Below are positions 8,210 to 17,919 of a stretch of 64,000 nt of DNA, in pieces. A program made the translations under genes and the position numbers. The notes below the pieces were generated by a model. That model was not told the DNA's origin. It saw only the letters and a program-made list of their open reading frames with translations, and did not search any database. Source of the stretch: VGTK01 sp046327915 (lineage in GTDB: Bacteria; Desulfobacterota; Binatia; UBA12015); the NCBI GenBank assembly GCA_046327915.1, contig JAXLXO010000029.1:23819-87818 (forward strand), in the 5' to 3' direction. Each line of letters starts with the position of its first letter. Within the stretch, counting starts at the first letter, position 1.

Positions 8210-9522
8210 GTGATTCGCTGCGCGGCGATGCGATGTTCGCGAACTTCATGGAGTCAGCGCGCGGTCGTGCTGGGCTTCGTCGCGCTCGCGAGTGCGTTCA
8301 GTTGGACCGTCCCGGCGTGGGAGACTCCCGACGAGCCCGCACATTTCGCCTGCGTGATCCATCTCGCCGAGCACTGGACGCTCCCGGTCCAGAGACGAGA
8401 CGTGTTCGGCGAAGAGCACCAAGCGCCGCTCTACTACGCGCTTGCCGCGCTTCCGGTCAGTCTGGTCGATCTCGACGACACCACGGGCCGGTTTCGGTTC
8501 AACCGTTCGTTCGGCTGGGAGCGAGGCCAGGACGTCAACGTCGCTCGAACGCCGTCAACGCGCGTGCCACTGCGCGGTCACGAGTTGGCCCTCCGGATGA
8601 TCCGGATGGTGTCCGTGATCATGGCGGCGTGCACAGTGATGCTGACTGGTCGTCTCGCTTCGGCCATCGCACCGGAGTCGTCGGTTGCGGTGATCGCGAT
8701 GGCACTGGTGGCCTTCAATCCCCAATTTTTGTTTATCGGGGGGGGTAAACAACGATAACCTGCTAACGCTTTGCGTGACCGGATTCCTTCTGGGGCTCGT
8801 GCGGTGCATGTTGGTCTGGCCCAGGGTGCCCGCCTCGGGGTGGGCAATCGTTGGCTGCTGGTGTGGGGCGGCTCTCCTCGCGAAGGCGAACGCACTGACC
8901 CTTCTCGTTGTGCTCGTTCTGTCCGTCGGTCTTCGCGGTCTAAGGGATCGCAGCGTCAAGGCCGGATTCCAATCGCTCGCGATCGTGGGAATCACTTCGG
9001 CGGCGGTCGCGGGCTGGTGGTTCCTTCGCAACTTCGTGCTGTACGGTGATCCACTGGGAGCCGGACCATTCGTCGAGACGAGCGGGCTGGTGTCGTCGGT
9101 CGGGTGGAGAGATCTGCCGTCTGTCCTCGCCGTTCAAGCGAGGTCCTTCTGGGGCCTGTTCGGCTGGATGAGCGTCGTTCCGCCGAGCGGCTACTACGTC
9201 GCCGTGGCCATGTTGTTCGTGGGTTCATGGCCGTCACGTCCTGCTTGATCATCGGTGGCGGCGCGAAGGCCGTGTCGGTTGCCGAACGCGAGGCCCTCGC
9301 GATCCTCTTGAGTGCCGTAGTCATTCAGGATCCTGGATGCAGGGGCGGTATCTGTTCCCGGTGCTTCCGGCAGGTGCCGTGGCTGCGTCGACCCTGCTGA
9401 GCGGGTGGTGCGGCCCGAGGTGGGCTCCTCGCCTGGCCTGGGGAACGACGGTGTATCCGGTCGGGTTGGCCAGCTACGCGTTGCTCGCCGTGATCGTTCC
9501 CGCCTACTACGGCGCGCGGTGA
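8210..9522 (+). pseudogene. Frameshifted polytopic glycosyltransferase-like membrane protein (DUF2142/GT39-like)
   Basis: One membrane-protein gene appears spread over all three forward frames. Frame A (GTG 8210 or ATG 8228 to 8758) encodes ETPDEPAHF, HQAPLYYALAALP and FNPQFLFIGG. It breaks in an eight-G run at 8738-8745; removing one G restores VNNDNLLTLCVTGFLLGL in the frame that runs to 9248. That frame gives NFVLYGDPLG and GLFGWMSVVPPSGYYVA. A second break near 9225 leads to EREALAILLSAVV, and a third near 9330 to MQGRYLFPVLPAGAVAA, ending at 9522. The order of motifs is that of DUF2142/GT39 lipid-linked sugar transferases. The first break could be a homopolymer sequencing error; the other two are not in homopolymers. 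Confidence 0.7.
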
Positions 9523-9584
9523 CGGTGCGCGGCACGCAGCTCGTTCGCTCTGGGCGCGGGTGAGATTGCCCGCCCCGCGGTGAA

Positions 9585-10391
9585 GTGGTAGCGCCGCTCG
9601 GCACCATGCTGCGCAACCTCTGGCGCTACCGGAGCTTCGTCCTCGGCATGGCGAGCCGCGAGTTCCGTGCCCGCTACATGGGCTCGGTGCTCGGCAGCGT
9701 CTGGGCCGTGCTGCACCCGCTGACGCTGGTTTTCATCTACACCGTCGTCTTCGGGCAGCTCATGAAGAGCCGCATCCCCGGCATCGACGACGCCATCGGC
9801 TACGGCGTCTTCCTCTGCGCCGGCATCTTCACCTGGACCTCGTTCACCGAGATCCTGCAGCGCTCGGTGACGGTCTTCCTCGAGAACGGCAACCTGCTGA
9901 AGAAGATGAGCTTCCCGCGCGCGGCGCTGCCCGCGATCGTGCTGGTCTCCGCGCTGGTCAACTTCGCGATCGTGTTCTCGATCCTGCTCGTGCTGCTGCT
10001 GCTCGCGGGACGCTTCCCGGGCTGGCCGGTACTCGGGCTGCTGCCGCTCCTCGCCGTGCAGCAGGCGCTCGCGCTCGGCATCGGTACGGCGCTCGGTGTC
10101 GTCAACGTCTTCTTCCGCGACGTGGCGCACCTGCTCGCGATCGCGCTGCAGCTCTGGTTCTGGTTCACGCCGATCGTCTACCCGATCTCGATCCTCGGCG
10201 AGCGCATGCAGACCCTCGTGCACCTGAACCCGATGACCGATCTGGTGGCGGGCTATCAGGGCATCCTGCTGCACGGCACGTGGCCGACGTGGCACGCGTG
10301 GCTGCCGCAGGCGATCCTCGCGTGCCTTGCGCTCGCGTTCGCGCGCTCCCTGTTCCGCCGCCTGTCGGGCGAGCTCGCGGACCATCTCTAG
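9585..10391 (+). CDS. ABC-2 type polysaccharide/lipopolysaccharide export permease
   Basis: The 268-residue integral membrane protein has about six helices and the Wzm-type signatures REFRARYMGSVLGSVWAVLHP and the FWFTPIVYP and HLNPMTDLVAGYQ blocks near the C-terminus. It should form the channel through which an undecaprenyl-linked glycan (O-antigen or capsule-like) is moved across the inner membrane, with the ATPase encoded 10 bp downstream. The start is GTG 9585; ATG 9606 is an alternative. Confidence 0.9.
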   Translation: MVAPLGTMLRNLWRYRSFVLGMASREFRARYMGSVLGSVWAVLHPLTLVFIYTVVFGQLMKSRIPGIDDAIGYGVFLCAGIFTWTSFTEILQRSVTVFLENGNLLKKMSFPRAALPAIVLVSALVNFAIVFSILLVLLLLAGRFPGWPVLGLLPLLAVQQALALGIGTALGVVNVFFRDVAHLLAIALQLWFWFTPIVYPISILGERMQTLVHLNPMTDLVAGYQGILLHGTWPTWHAWLPQAILACLALAFARSLFRRLSGELADHL

Positions 10392-10401
10392 GCGGATCGC
10401 G

Positions 10402-11631
10402 ATGCCGCGCATCGTCGCCCGCGGACTGGGCAAGAAGTACCGGATCTACCGCCACCCGCTCGCGCGCCTCGTCGAGTGGGCGAGCCGCGACCGGCGCGTC
10501 CTGCATCGCTCGGAGTGGGCGCTGCGCGGCGTGAGCTTCGAGGTGTCGGACGGCGAGTCGGTCGGCATCATCGGCATGAACGGCGCCGGCAAGAGCACGC
10601 TGCTGCGTCTCCTGACGGGCACGACGCAGCCGAGCGAGGGAACGTTCCACGTCGAGGGCAGCGTCGCGGCGCTGCTCGAGCTGGGGCTCGGCATCCACCC
10701 CGAGTTCGACGGCTGGCGGAACGCGATGCTGTCGCTGCAGCTGCTCGGCCTCGACGATCGTCAAGTACGCGACGCGCTGCCCTTCGTGCAGGAGTTCTCC
10801 GAGCTCGGCAGCCACATGGACCAGCCGGTGCGCACGTACTCGACCGGCATGCAGGTGCGCCTCGCCTTCAGCGTCGCCACCGCCGTCCGTCCCGACGTGC
10901 TGATCGTCGACGAGGCGCTGTCGGTCGGCGACACCTACTTCCAGCACAAGTCGACGAGCCGCATCCGTGCGTTCCAGGAGCAGGGCACGACGCTGCTCTT
11001 CGTGACGCACGATCCGGGTGCGGTGAAGGCGCTCTGCCAGCGCGCGCTGCTGCTCGACCGCGGCGCGCTGCTGAAGGACGGCCCGCCCGACGCGGTGTTC
11101 GACTACTACAACGCGATGATCGCGCGGAAAGAGGAGGACGAGCAGATCGAGCAGGTGGAGCGCGACGGACGCACCGTCACGCGCTCGGGCTCGCGCGAGG
11201 CGGAGATCACCGCGGTCACGCTGCACGGCGCGGACGGCACGGAGCGCGCGACCTTCACCGTCGCGGAGCCCGCCGTGCTCGAGGTCCGCTTCCGGACGCG
11301 TGCGGCGATGGCGTCGCCGACCGTCGGCTTCGTGATCCGCGACCGGCTCGGCAACGACGTCTTCGGCAGCAACACGTTCCACCAGGGAATCGCGCACCAG
11401 CCGTGTACCGCGGGCGACGAGCTGGTGGCGCGCTTCGCGCTCGGACTCAGCGTCGGCGTCGGCAGCTATTCCGTCACGGTCGCGCTGCACACCGAGCACG
11501 CCCACGTCGACGCGAACTTCGACTGGTGGGACCGCGCGCTGCTCTTCGACGTCGTGCCGGGCGACGGTCCGGGCTTCACGGGTGTCGCGGCTCTGCCGGT
11601 GCGCGCGTCGCTCGAGCGCACGGGCGGCTGA
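10402..11631 (+). CDS. ABC transporter ATPase with Wzt C-terminal glycan-binding domain
   Basis: The 409-residue ATPase drives polysaccharide export. The nucleotide-binding domain has Walker A GMNGAGKST near residues 58-66, signature YSTGMQVRLAF near 147-157 and Walker B VLIVDEAL near 166-173, followed by the SVGD and HD loops. Residues about 260-409 form an extra beta-rich domain (FRTRAAMASPTVGFVIRDRL, FGSNTF, ALHTEHAHVDANFDWWD) typical of Wzt C-terminal domains, which recognise the modified end of a specific O-antigen. That implies a chain-terminated glycan substrate. ATG 10402 is used, because the upstream extension overlaps the permease. Confidence 0.9.
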   Translation: MPRIVARGLGKKYRIYRHPLARLVEWASRDRRVLHRSEWALRGVSFEVSDGESVGIIGMNGAGKSTLLRLLTGTTQPSEGTFHVEGSVAALLELGLGIHPEFDGWRNAMLSLQLLGLDDRQVRDALPFVQEFSELGSHMDQPVRTYSTGMQVRLAFSVATAVRPDVLIVDEALSVGDTYFQHKSTSRIRAFQEQGTTLLFVTHDPGAVKALCQRALLLDRGALLKDGPPDAVFDYYNAMIARKEEDEQIEQVERDGRTVTRSGSREAEITAVTLHGADGTERATFTVAEPAVLEVRFRTRAAMASPTVGFVIRDRLGNDVFGSNTFHQGIAHQPCTAGDELVARFALGLSVGVGSYSVTVALHTEHAHVDANFDWWDRALLFDVVPGDGPGFTGVAALPVRASLERTGG

Positions 11632-11632
11632 C

Positions 11633-12604
11633 GTGCCGGTCTCGATCGCCGTCACGATCGTCACCTACGACAGCGCGGCGTTCCTCGCGCGCTGCCTCGA
11701 CGCGGTCGCGGCGCAGACGCACGCGCCGCGCGAGGTCGTCGTGCTCGACAACCGGTCGCGCGACGACAGCGCCGCGATCGCGCGCGCGCACGGTGCCGTG
11801 ACGAAGCTGATCGAGAGCCCGGACAACACCGGCTTCGCCGGCGGACAGAACCGCGCCATCGCGGCGACCAGCGCCGACTGGGTGCTGACGCTCAACCCCG
11901 ACGTGGTGCTCGATCCGGCCTTCCTCGCGACGCTCGCGGAGCGTGCCGAGCGTCCGGCGCCGCTCGGCACGCTCTGCGGCAAGCTGCTGCGCCTCGGTCC
12001 CGACGGCGCGCCCGTCGTGCCGCCGCGCATCGACTCGACCGGCATCGTCTTCACGCGCTCGTTCCGCCACCTCGACCGCGGCTCCGAGGAGCCGGACGAC
12101 GGCCGCTACGCCGTGGAGGAGCCGGTCTTCGGCGCGACCGCCGCGGCCGCGATGTACCGTCGCGCGATGATCGACGACGTCTCGGTCGAGGGCGAGTTCT
12201 TCGACGAGGCCTTCTTCGCCTATCGCGAGGACGCCGACCTCGCGTGGCGCGCGCAGCTGCTCGGCTGGGATTGCCTTTACGTCCCGTCCGCCCTCGGCTA
12301 CCACGTGCGTCGCGTGCTGCCCGAGCGGCGCGCGGACGTCCCGGCGATGCTGAACCGGCATTCGGTCAAGAACCGCTTCCTGATGCGCGTCAAGAACGCG
12401 GACGCCGCCGTGTGGCGTCGCTGCGCGCTGCCCGGTCTCGCGCGTGACGCGGCGGTGCTCGGCGGATGTCTCGTGCGCGAGTGGTCGTCGCTGCCGGCGT
12501 TCGCCGACGTGGCGCGTCTCTACCCGCGTGCGCGGCGTCAGCGCGCGATCATCCAGGCGAAGCGTCGCCGCGACGGCGCGGCGATCGCGCGGTGGTTCGC
12601 GTGA
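11633..12604 (+). CDS. Glycosyltransferase family 2
   Basis: The 323-residue GT-A enzyme of the rhamnosyltransferase/WcaA-like GT2 group is expected to add a sugar to the exported glycan on the cytoplasmic side of the inner membrane. The N-terminus has the nucleotide-sugar fold VTIVTYDSAAFLARCLDAV, EVVVLDNRSRD and NTGFAGGQNRAI. The metal/donor site is LNPDVVL, with a later FFDEAFFAYREDADLAWRA block. It starts with GTG 11633, one base after the ATPase stop, and its own stop overlaps the next start (GTGA), so it is in one operon with both exporters. Confidence 0.9.
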   Translation: MPVSIAVTIVTYDSAAFLARCLDAVAAQTHAPREVVVLDNRSRDDSAAIARAHGAVTKLIESPDNTGFAGGQNRAIAATSADWVLTLNPDVVLDPAFLATLAERAERPAPLGTLCGKLLRLGPDGAPVVPPRIDSTGIVFTRSFRHLDRGSEEPDDGRYAVEEPVFGATAAAAMYRRAMIDDVSVEGEFFDEAFFAYREDADLAWRAQLLGWDCLYVPSALGYHVRRVLPERRADVPAMLNRHSVKNRFLMRVKNADAAVWRRCALPGLARDAAVLGGCLVREWSSLPAFADVARLYPRARRQRAIIQAKRRRDGAAIARWFA

Positions 12605-13458
12605 GCGTGCCGGCGGCGGATCCGTCCGCGCCTCGCGTCGCGTCCGCTGCCGCGCCGCGCTCCGCAGCGCGTCCGCGTCTGGGCTCGCGCCAGGCGCATC
12701 TCAAGACGCTGAGCATCGCGTACCAGCTGGCGCGCCTCGACATCCTGCGCCGCTACACCGCGACGATGCTCGGCATCGTGTGGGCGATCCTCGCCCCGCT
12801 GCTGATGTCGGCGGTGATCGGCATCGTGTTCTCGAACCTGTTCGGGCAGAAGCTGCAGGAGTTCCTGCCATACCTGTTCCTGAACCTGACGCTGTGGGCG
12901 TTCTTCGCGGGCACGATCGACGGCGGCGCGATCGCCTTCCTCGCGGCCGAGGGCTACATCAAGCAGATCGCGCGCGTGTCCTTCTGGACCTACCCGCTGC
13001 GCATGGTGCTGGCGTCGTTCTTCACGCTGCTGCTGGGTCTGATCGCGGTCGCGGTGATCCTGCTGCTGTTCGGGGGCAGCATCAGCGCAACGTGGCTGCT
13101 GCTGATTCCGGGGCTCGCCGCGTGGCTCGTGTTCGGCTTCGCGGTGTGCACGATTTCCGCCGTGCTGAACACGTGGGTGCGCGACTTCCAGCACCTGCAG
13201 GCGGTCGGCGTGCAGGCGCTGTTCTACGCGACGCCGGTCATGTTCCCCGCGGCGCTCCTCGTGCAGCACAAGCTCGGCTGGCTGCTGACGTTCAACCCGC
13301 TCTACCACCTGATGATGATCGTGCGGGTTCCGATGCTGAACAACGACGTGCCGGAGCTGTCGCACTACGTCGCGAGCGTGATCTGCATCGCCTTCTTCCT
13401 CGGCATCGCGGTGTTCTCGATGCGCTGGGCGCGCGACCGCCTGGTGTTCTGGCTCTGA
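12601..13458 (+). CDS. Second ABC-2 type polysaccharide export permease
   Basis: The 285-residue permease has a Pro/Ala/Arg-rich cytoplasmic N-terminus (about 1-38), then helices with ARLDILRRYTATMLGIVWAIL, LFLNLTLWAFFAG and the C-terminal ATPVMFPAALL and FNPLYHLMMIVRVP blocks typical of Wzm/TagG-like permeases. It is clearly different in sequence from the permease at 9585, so the locus holds two exporters. It pairs with the ATPase 4 bp downstream. The GTG start overlaps the preceding stop codon. Confidence 0.9.
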   Translation: MSVPAADPSAPRVASAAAPRSAARPRLGSRQAHLKTLSIAYQLARLDILRRYTATMLGIVWAILAPLLMSAVIGIVFSNLFGQKLQEFLPYLFLNLTLWAFFAGTIDGGAIAFLAAEGYIKQIARVSFWTYPLRMVLASFFTLLLGLIAVAVILLLFGGSISATWLLLIPGLAAWLVFGFAVCTISAVLNTWVRDFQHLQAVGVQALFYATPVMFPAALLVQHKLGWLLTFNPLYHLMMIVRVPMLNNDVPELSHYVASVICIAFFLGIAVFSMRWARDRLVFWL

Positions 13459-13462
13459 TCCG

Positions 13463-14188
13463 ATGCTCGAGCTCGACGACGTCACGCTGACGTTCCCGCG
13501 TCCGAAGGGCAGCCTGCGCGACCGCATCAGCCGCGCCTTCGGCGTGCTGCCGGAGGAGGAGCTGCCGCCGGCGGTGACCGCGCTGCGCGACGTGCGCCTC
13601 AAGGTCGAGCGCGGCGAGCGCGTCGGCATCGTCGGCTACAACGGCGCCGGCAAGACGACGCTGCTCAAGGTCATGTGCGGCATCTACTCGCCGTCGGCCG
13701 GCCGCGTCCTGATCGACGGCGACATCGCGTGCCTGTTCGAGCTCGCGACCGGCTTCGAGATGGAGGCGACCGGCTGGGACAACATGATCACGCGCGGGCT
13801 CCTCCTCGGGCTGTCGCGCGCGGAGATCCGCGAGCGTACGCGCGACATCGCCGAGTTCACCGAGCTCGGCGCGGCGCTCGACCGCCCCGTCAAGACGTAT
13901 TCCGCCGGCATGTTCGTGCGCCTCGCCTTCGCGGTATCGACGGCGATCACGCCCGACGTCCTGCTGCTCGACGAGGTGATCGCGGCCGGTGACGTGCGCT
14001 TCCACGACAAGGCGCGGCGCCGCCTGGAGGAGATGGTCGAGCGCGCGTCGATCCTCGTGCTGGTCAGCCACTCGATGGCCACGGTGCGCGAGATGTGCAA
14101 CCGCGCGCTGTGGCTGCACGACGGCACGATCCGCATGGACGGCCCGCCCGACGAGGTCACCGCCGCCTACGAGAGCGGCGCCTCCTGA
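13463..14188 (+). CDS. Second polysaccharide export ABC ATPase, short form
   Basis: The 241-residue ATPase has Walker A GYNGAGKTT near residue 57, signature YSAGMFVRLAFAVS, Walker B VLLLDEVIAAGD and the H-loop VLVSHS. It belongs to the Wzt/TagH group, but unlike the first ATPase it ends directly after the nucleotide-binding domain and lacks a glycan-recognition domain. Its substrate choice is therefore probably made by other proteins, or its glycan is transported before modification. It is the last gene of the export operon and is convergent with the sulfotransferase gene. Confidence 0.9.
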   Translation: MLELDDVTLTFPRPKGSLRDRISRAFGVLPEEELPPAVTALRDVRLKVERGERVGIVGYNGAGKTTLLKVMCGIYSPSAGRVLIDGDIACLFELATGFEMEATGWDNMITRGLLLGLSRAEIRERTRDIAEFTELGAALDRPVKTYSAGMFVRLAFAVSTAITPDVLLLDEVIAAGDVRFHDKARRRLEEMVERASILVLVSHSMATVREMCNRALWLHDGTIRMDGPPDEVTAAYESGAS

Positions 14189-14195
14189 CCGTCGG

Positions 14196-14213
14196 GCCGG
14201 CGCTCAGGCCGGC
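14196..14213. terminator. Hairpin between convergent genes
   Basis: GCCGGC (14196-14201) and GCCGGC (14208-14213) form a 6-bp stem with a 6-base loop. It lies in the 15-bp gap after the export ATPase and overlaps the stop codon of the convergent sulfotransferase. It may end transcription from both sides; there is no T tract. Confidence 0.4.
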
Positions 14214-14986
14214 TTCGCGAGCGGCGCCGGCGTGTCGGTCTCGTAGCCGAGCGCGCGCAGCGTGTGTCCGGCGCGCTCCTCGAAGTACACGATGTCCTCG
14301 GGCGTGAAGAGGCGGCGCCAGTTGCCGGTGGTCTTGCGCTGGTAGGCCGTCGGTACGTTGCGTCCGACCGGAGAGTGCTTGTCGAAGTCGAGCTGGATCT
14401 CGACCGGACGGATCTCGTCGTCGCGGTAGCCGAGCGTGCGCATGACGTCGCGGATCTCGGCCGACTGGTCCTCGAGCAGCCGCTCGTAGCGCACGATCTG
14501 CACGACGTTCGGGTTGGCGAGCCAGTCGGTGTGGAACTTCGCCCAGTAGTCCACGGGGTTCATCTTGCGCAGGACCTCGCGGTTCGGGCCCTTGAGCTCC
14601 ATGAACTCGGTGCGCAGGAAGTCGTGGAAGGTGATCTCGTTCCCGTCGCCTTCCCAGATGCGGGTGCCGTTGGCGCCGTCGCGCGTCGACGCCATGAAGA
14701 GCGAGACCATGACGTCGCGGCCGTCGCGCACCAGCAGCAGCGCGTTGCGGTTCAGGCGGTTCCGCTTCGGGACGCGCTCGATGTTGAAGTGCTGGTAGCG
14801 CGCACCCGGCGGCATCACCGCGTGGCGGCGCAGGTTGGCGTAGCAGATCTGACGGAACCACTGGAAGCCGCTGCGCTTGTACGAGACGATGATGACGCTC
14901 GGCCGGAAGAGCGACTTGACGAACAGCCAGTTCCGGTTCGCACGCGCGCGGTGCAGCCTCTTCTCGAACTCTTCCTGAAAGCTCAT
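14204..14986 (-). CDS. Sulfotransferase domain protein
   Basis: The 260-residue PAPS-dependent sulfotransferase-like protein has a 5'-phosphosulfate-loop-like YKRSGFQWFRQICY near residue 33, and a 3'-phosphate-binding region LLVRDGRDVMVSLFMAS with the usual Arg/Ser positions. KFHTDWLANPNVVQIVRYER and the C-terminal YQRKTTGNWRRLFTPEDIVYF follow; the last resembles the RKGxxGDWK loop of the family. It could sulfate the glycan made by the adjacent export locus. The start MSFQEEF (ATG 14986) is preferred to upstream Arg-rich codons. Confidence 0.85.
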   Translation of the reverse strand: MSFQEEFEKRLHRARANRNWLFVKSLFRPSVIIVSYKRSGFQWFRQICYANLRRHAVMPPGARYQHFNIERVPKRNRLNRNALLLVRDGRDVMVSLFMASTRDGANGTRIWEGDGNEITFHDFLRTEFMELKGPNREVLRKMNPVDYWAKFHTDWLANPNVVQIVRYERLLEDQSAEIRDVMRTLGYRDDEIRPVEIQLDFDKHSPVGRNVPTAYQRKTTGNWRRLFTPEDIVYFEERAGHTLRALGYETDTPAPLAKPA

Positions 14987-15039
14987 CCTCGGTCCGGTCC
15001 TCCGGGTCGCACCGATGTTCGCTGGCGAAGGCGCCGGAA

Positions 15040-15050
15040 GCAACTTTACC
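15040..15050 (+). promoter_or_regulatory. Shared upstream 11-mer GCAACTTTACC, copy 1
   Basis: GCAACTTTACC ends 43 bases before the GTG at 15094. The identical 11-mer occurs at 46570-46580, 44 bases before the start at 46625. An AT-rich 11-mer repeated at matched spacing in this GC-rich sequence looks like a promoter element; AACTTT resembles the -35 core of ECF-sigma promoters (GGAACTT). Both sites lie in divergent intergenic regions, so the direction is not certain. Confidence 0.4.
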
Positions 15051-15093
15051 CCCGTCCGGGGACGCGATAGCAGGACACACGAGGAGGATCTCC

Positions 15094-16434
15094 GTGCGAC
15101 GCATCGTCCTGCTGCTTTCCCTGCTCCTGCTTCACGCCGCATCCGCCCACGCACTGACCCTGCTGACCGAGGGCAAGGTCGGCGTGTTCCGCCACGACGC
15201 TTCCGGCGGCGGCTCGGCGCAGATCACGGTCGGACGCGATCGCGCGCTGGCGAGCCTCGAGGACCCGACGGTGTGTCCTGCGAGCGCGTCGATCCGCATC
15301 GCGTTCTATCCCACGGCGACCAACCTCGTGACCGGCGGACCGGAGGTCGCGCTGCCGTGCGAGCGCTGGTCGCGCATCCCCGGCGGCTTCCTCTACCGCG
15401 ATCCGGCGGGAACGGCCGGCGGCATCCGCCTCGTGCGCTACACGCAGCGCGGACTCTTCGTCGACGCGCGCTCGCCCGGCTTCGAGCCGGTCACCGGACC
15501 GGTCGGCTACGTGCAGATGTGGTTGACGGTCGGCGGCACGCGTTACCTGGTGCGCCTGCACGACTTCCTCGCGAACTCGGCGGAAGCCGTGGTGTCGAAG
15601 CGTCCGTCGCGCGACGCGGCCGCCGGCGAAGCCGCGTTCTGGGACACGCTGTGGGGCGACGCCGAGCGCTACGACGAGGCGTTCACGTACCTCGAGCGCG
15701 CCGTCGCACGTGATCGCCGCGACGCGCGCTCGCACTTCCTGATCGCGATGCAGTACCTGAATCTCTACGGCCAGAAGACCGCCGACCTGACGCATCCGCC
15801 GGCGAGCGCGCGCCGTCTCGTCGTCGAGTCGGGCAAGGCCTTCGACCGCGCGGTGCCGCTGCTCTGGGACGGAACCAATGGCGACTCGCGCGTGCCGGGC
15901 TTCGCGGCCGCCGCGACTTACGCGAAGGGCGTCGGCTTCCGCGACGCGGCGCTGACGCAGCAGGGTGTCGCGGACCTCGAGTACGCGACGTCGATCAACA
16001 CGCTGTTCAACTCGTTCGACCTGCTCGCGGTCGCGCCGGCCGTCTCCAACAAGGATCCGCTCTACGATCGCGTGATCGAGCTGCTCGACGTGACCTTCCC
16101 CGAGGTCGCGGTCTACTGCGGCACGCAGCAGGAGATCTGCTTCAACGACGGCATGGCGCCGCACAACCTCGAGGGCACGTTCACGCTCTTCGGCGACATC
16201 TACGCGAAGGGCGGACGGACCGAGTCGGCGCGCGGCTACTACAACTCGGCGCTCGGGCTCGGCGAGAGCAGCGGCTGGGATCCGCACTTCGTGGCGGCGG
16301 TGCGCGACCGTCTGGCGAACCTCGAGGAGCGCGTCGCGCGCTACACCGACGACGATCCGTCCAACGATCCGCCGTTCGTCGGTGCGGGCGGCGCCGGACC
16401 CTGCGCGTACTGTCACCAGAAGTCGGTGCAGTGA
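15094..16434 (+). CDS. Exported TPR-like protein with C-terminal heme-binding CXXCH motif
   Basis: The 446-residue protein has a signal peptide (about 1-20, ending ASAHA). The N-terminal half is beta-rich. Residues about 185-420 contain tetratricopeptide-like helices (ERYDEAFTYLERAV, ESARGYYNSALGLGE), and NPTLGQ-type enzyme motifs are absent. The last residues are GPCAYCHQKSVQ, placing a C437-x2-C440-H441 covalent-heme motif 5 residues from the C-terminus. If used, it would be a periplasmic monoheme protein, perhaps linked to electron transfer. GTG 15094 follows a strong AGGAGGA site. Function is otherwise unknown. Confidence 0.7.
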   Translation: MRRIVLLLSLLLLHAASAHALTLLTEGKVGVFRHDASGGGSAQITVGRDRALASLEDPTVCPASASIRIAFYPTATNLVTGGPEVALPCERWSRIPGGFLYRDPAGTAGGIRLVRYTQRGLFVDARSPGFEPVTGPVGYVQMWLTVGGTRYLVRLHDFLANSAEAVVSKRPSRDAAAGEAAFWDTLWGDAERYDEAFTYLERAVARDRRDARSHFLIAMQYLNLYGQKTADLTHPPASARRLVVESGKAFDRAVPLLWDGTNGDSRVPGFAAAATYAKGVGFRDAALTQQGVADLEYATSINTLFNSFDLLAVAPAVSNKDPLYDRVIELLDVTFPEVAVYCGTQQEICFNDGMAPHNLEGTFTLFGDIYAKGGRTESARGYYNSALGLGESSGWDPHFVAAVRDRLANLEERVARYTDDDPSNDPPFVGAGGAGPCAYCHQKSVQ

Positions 16435-16440
16435 GTGAAC

Positions 16441-16473
16441 GGCCGCGTCGTCCACGCTCGTGACGACGCGGCC
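16441..16473 (+). terminator. Perfect 12-bp stem after TPR/heme protein gene
   Basis: GGCCGCGTCGTC (16441-16452) pairs perfectly with GACGACGCGGCC (16462-16473) across a 9-base loop, starting six bases after the stop codon. It is one of the strongest stems in the window; there is no T run. Confidence 0.55.
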
Positions 16474-16511
16474 GCGCGCATCCGCGTGGCGGCGATGCTA
16501 GCCGCGACGGG

Positions 16512-17867
<1,356 letters not shown>

Positions 17868-17919
17868 ACCTGCGGGATTCTCGGTCAAAGGTGCGAGGTC
17901 ACAACGAAGGAGACCCGCC

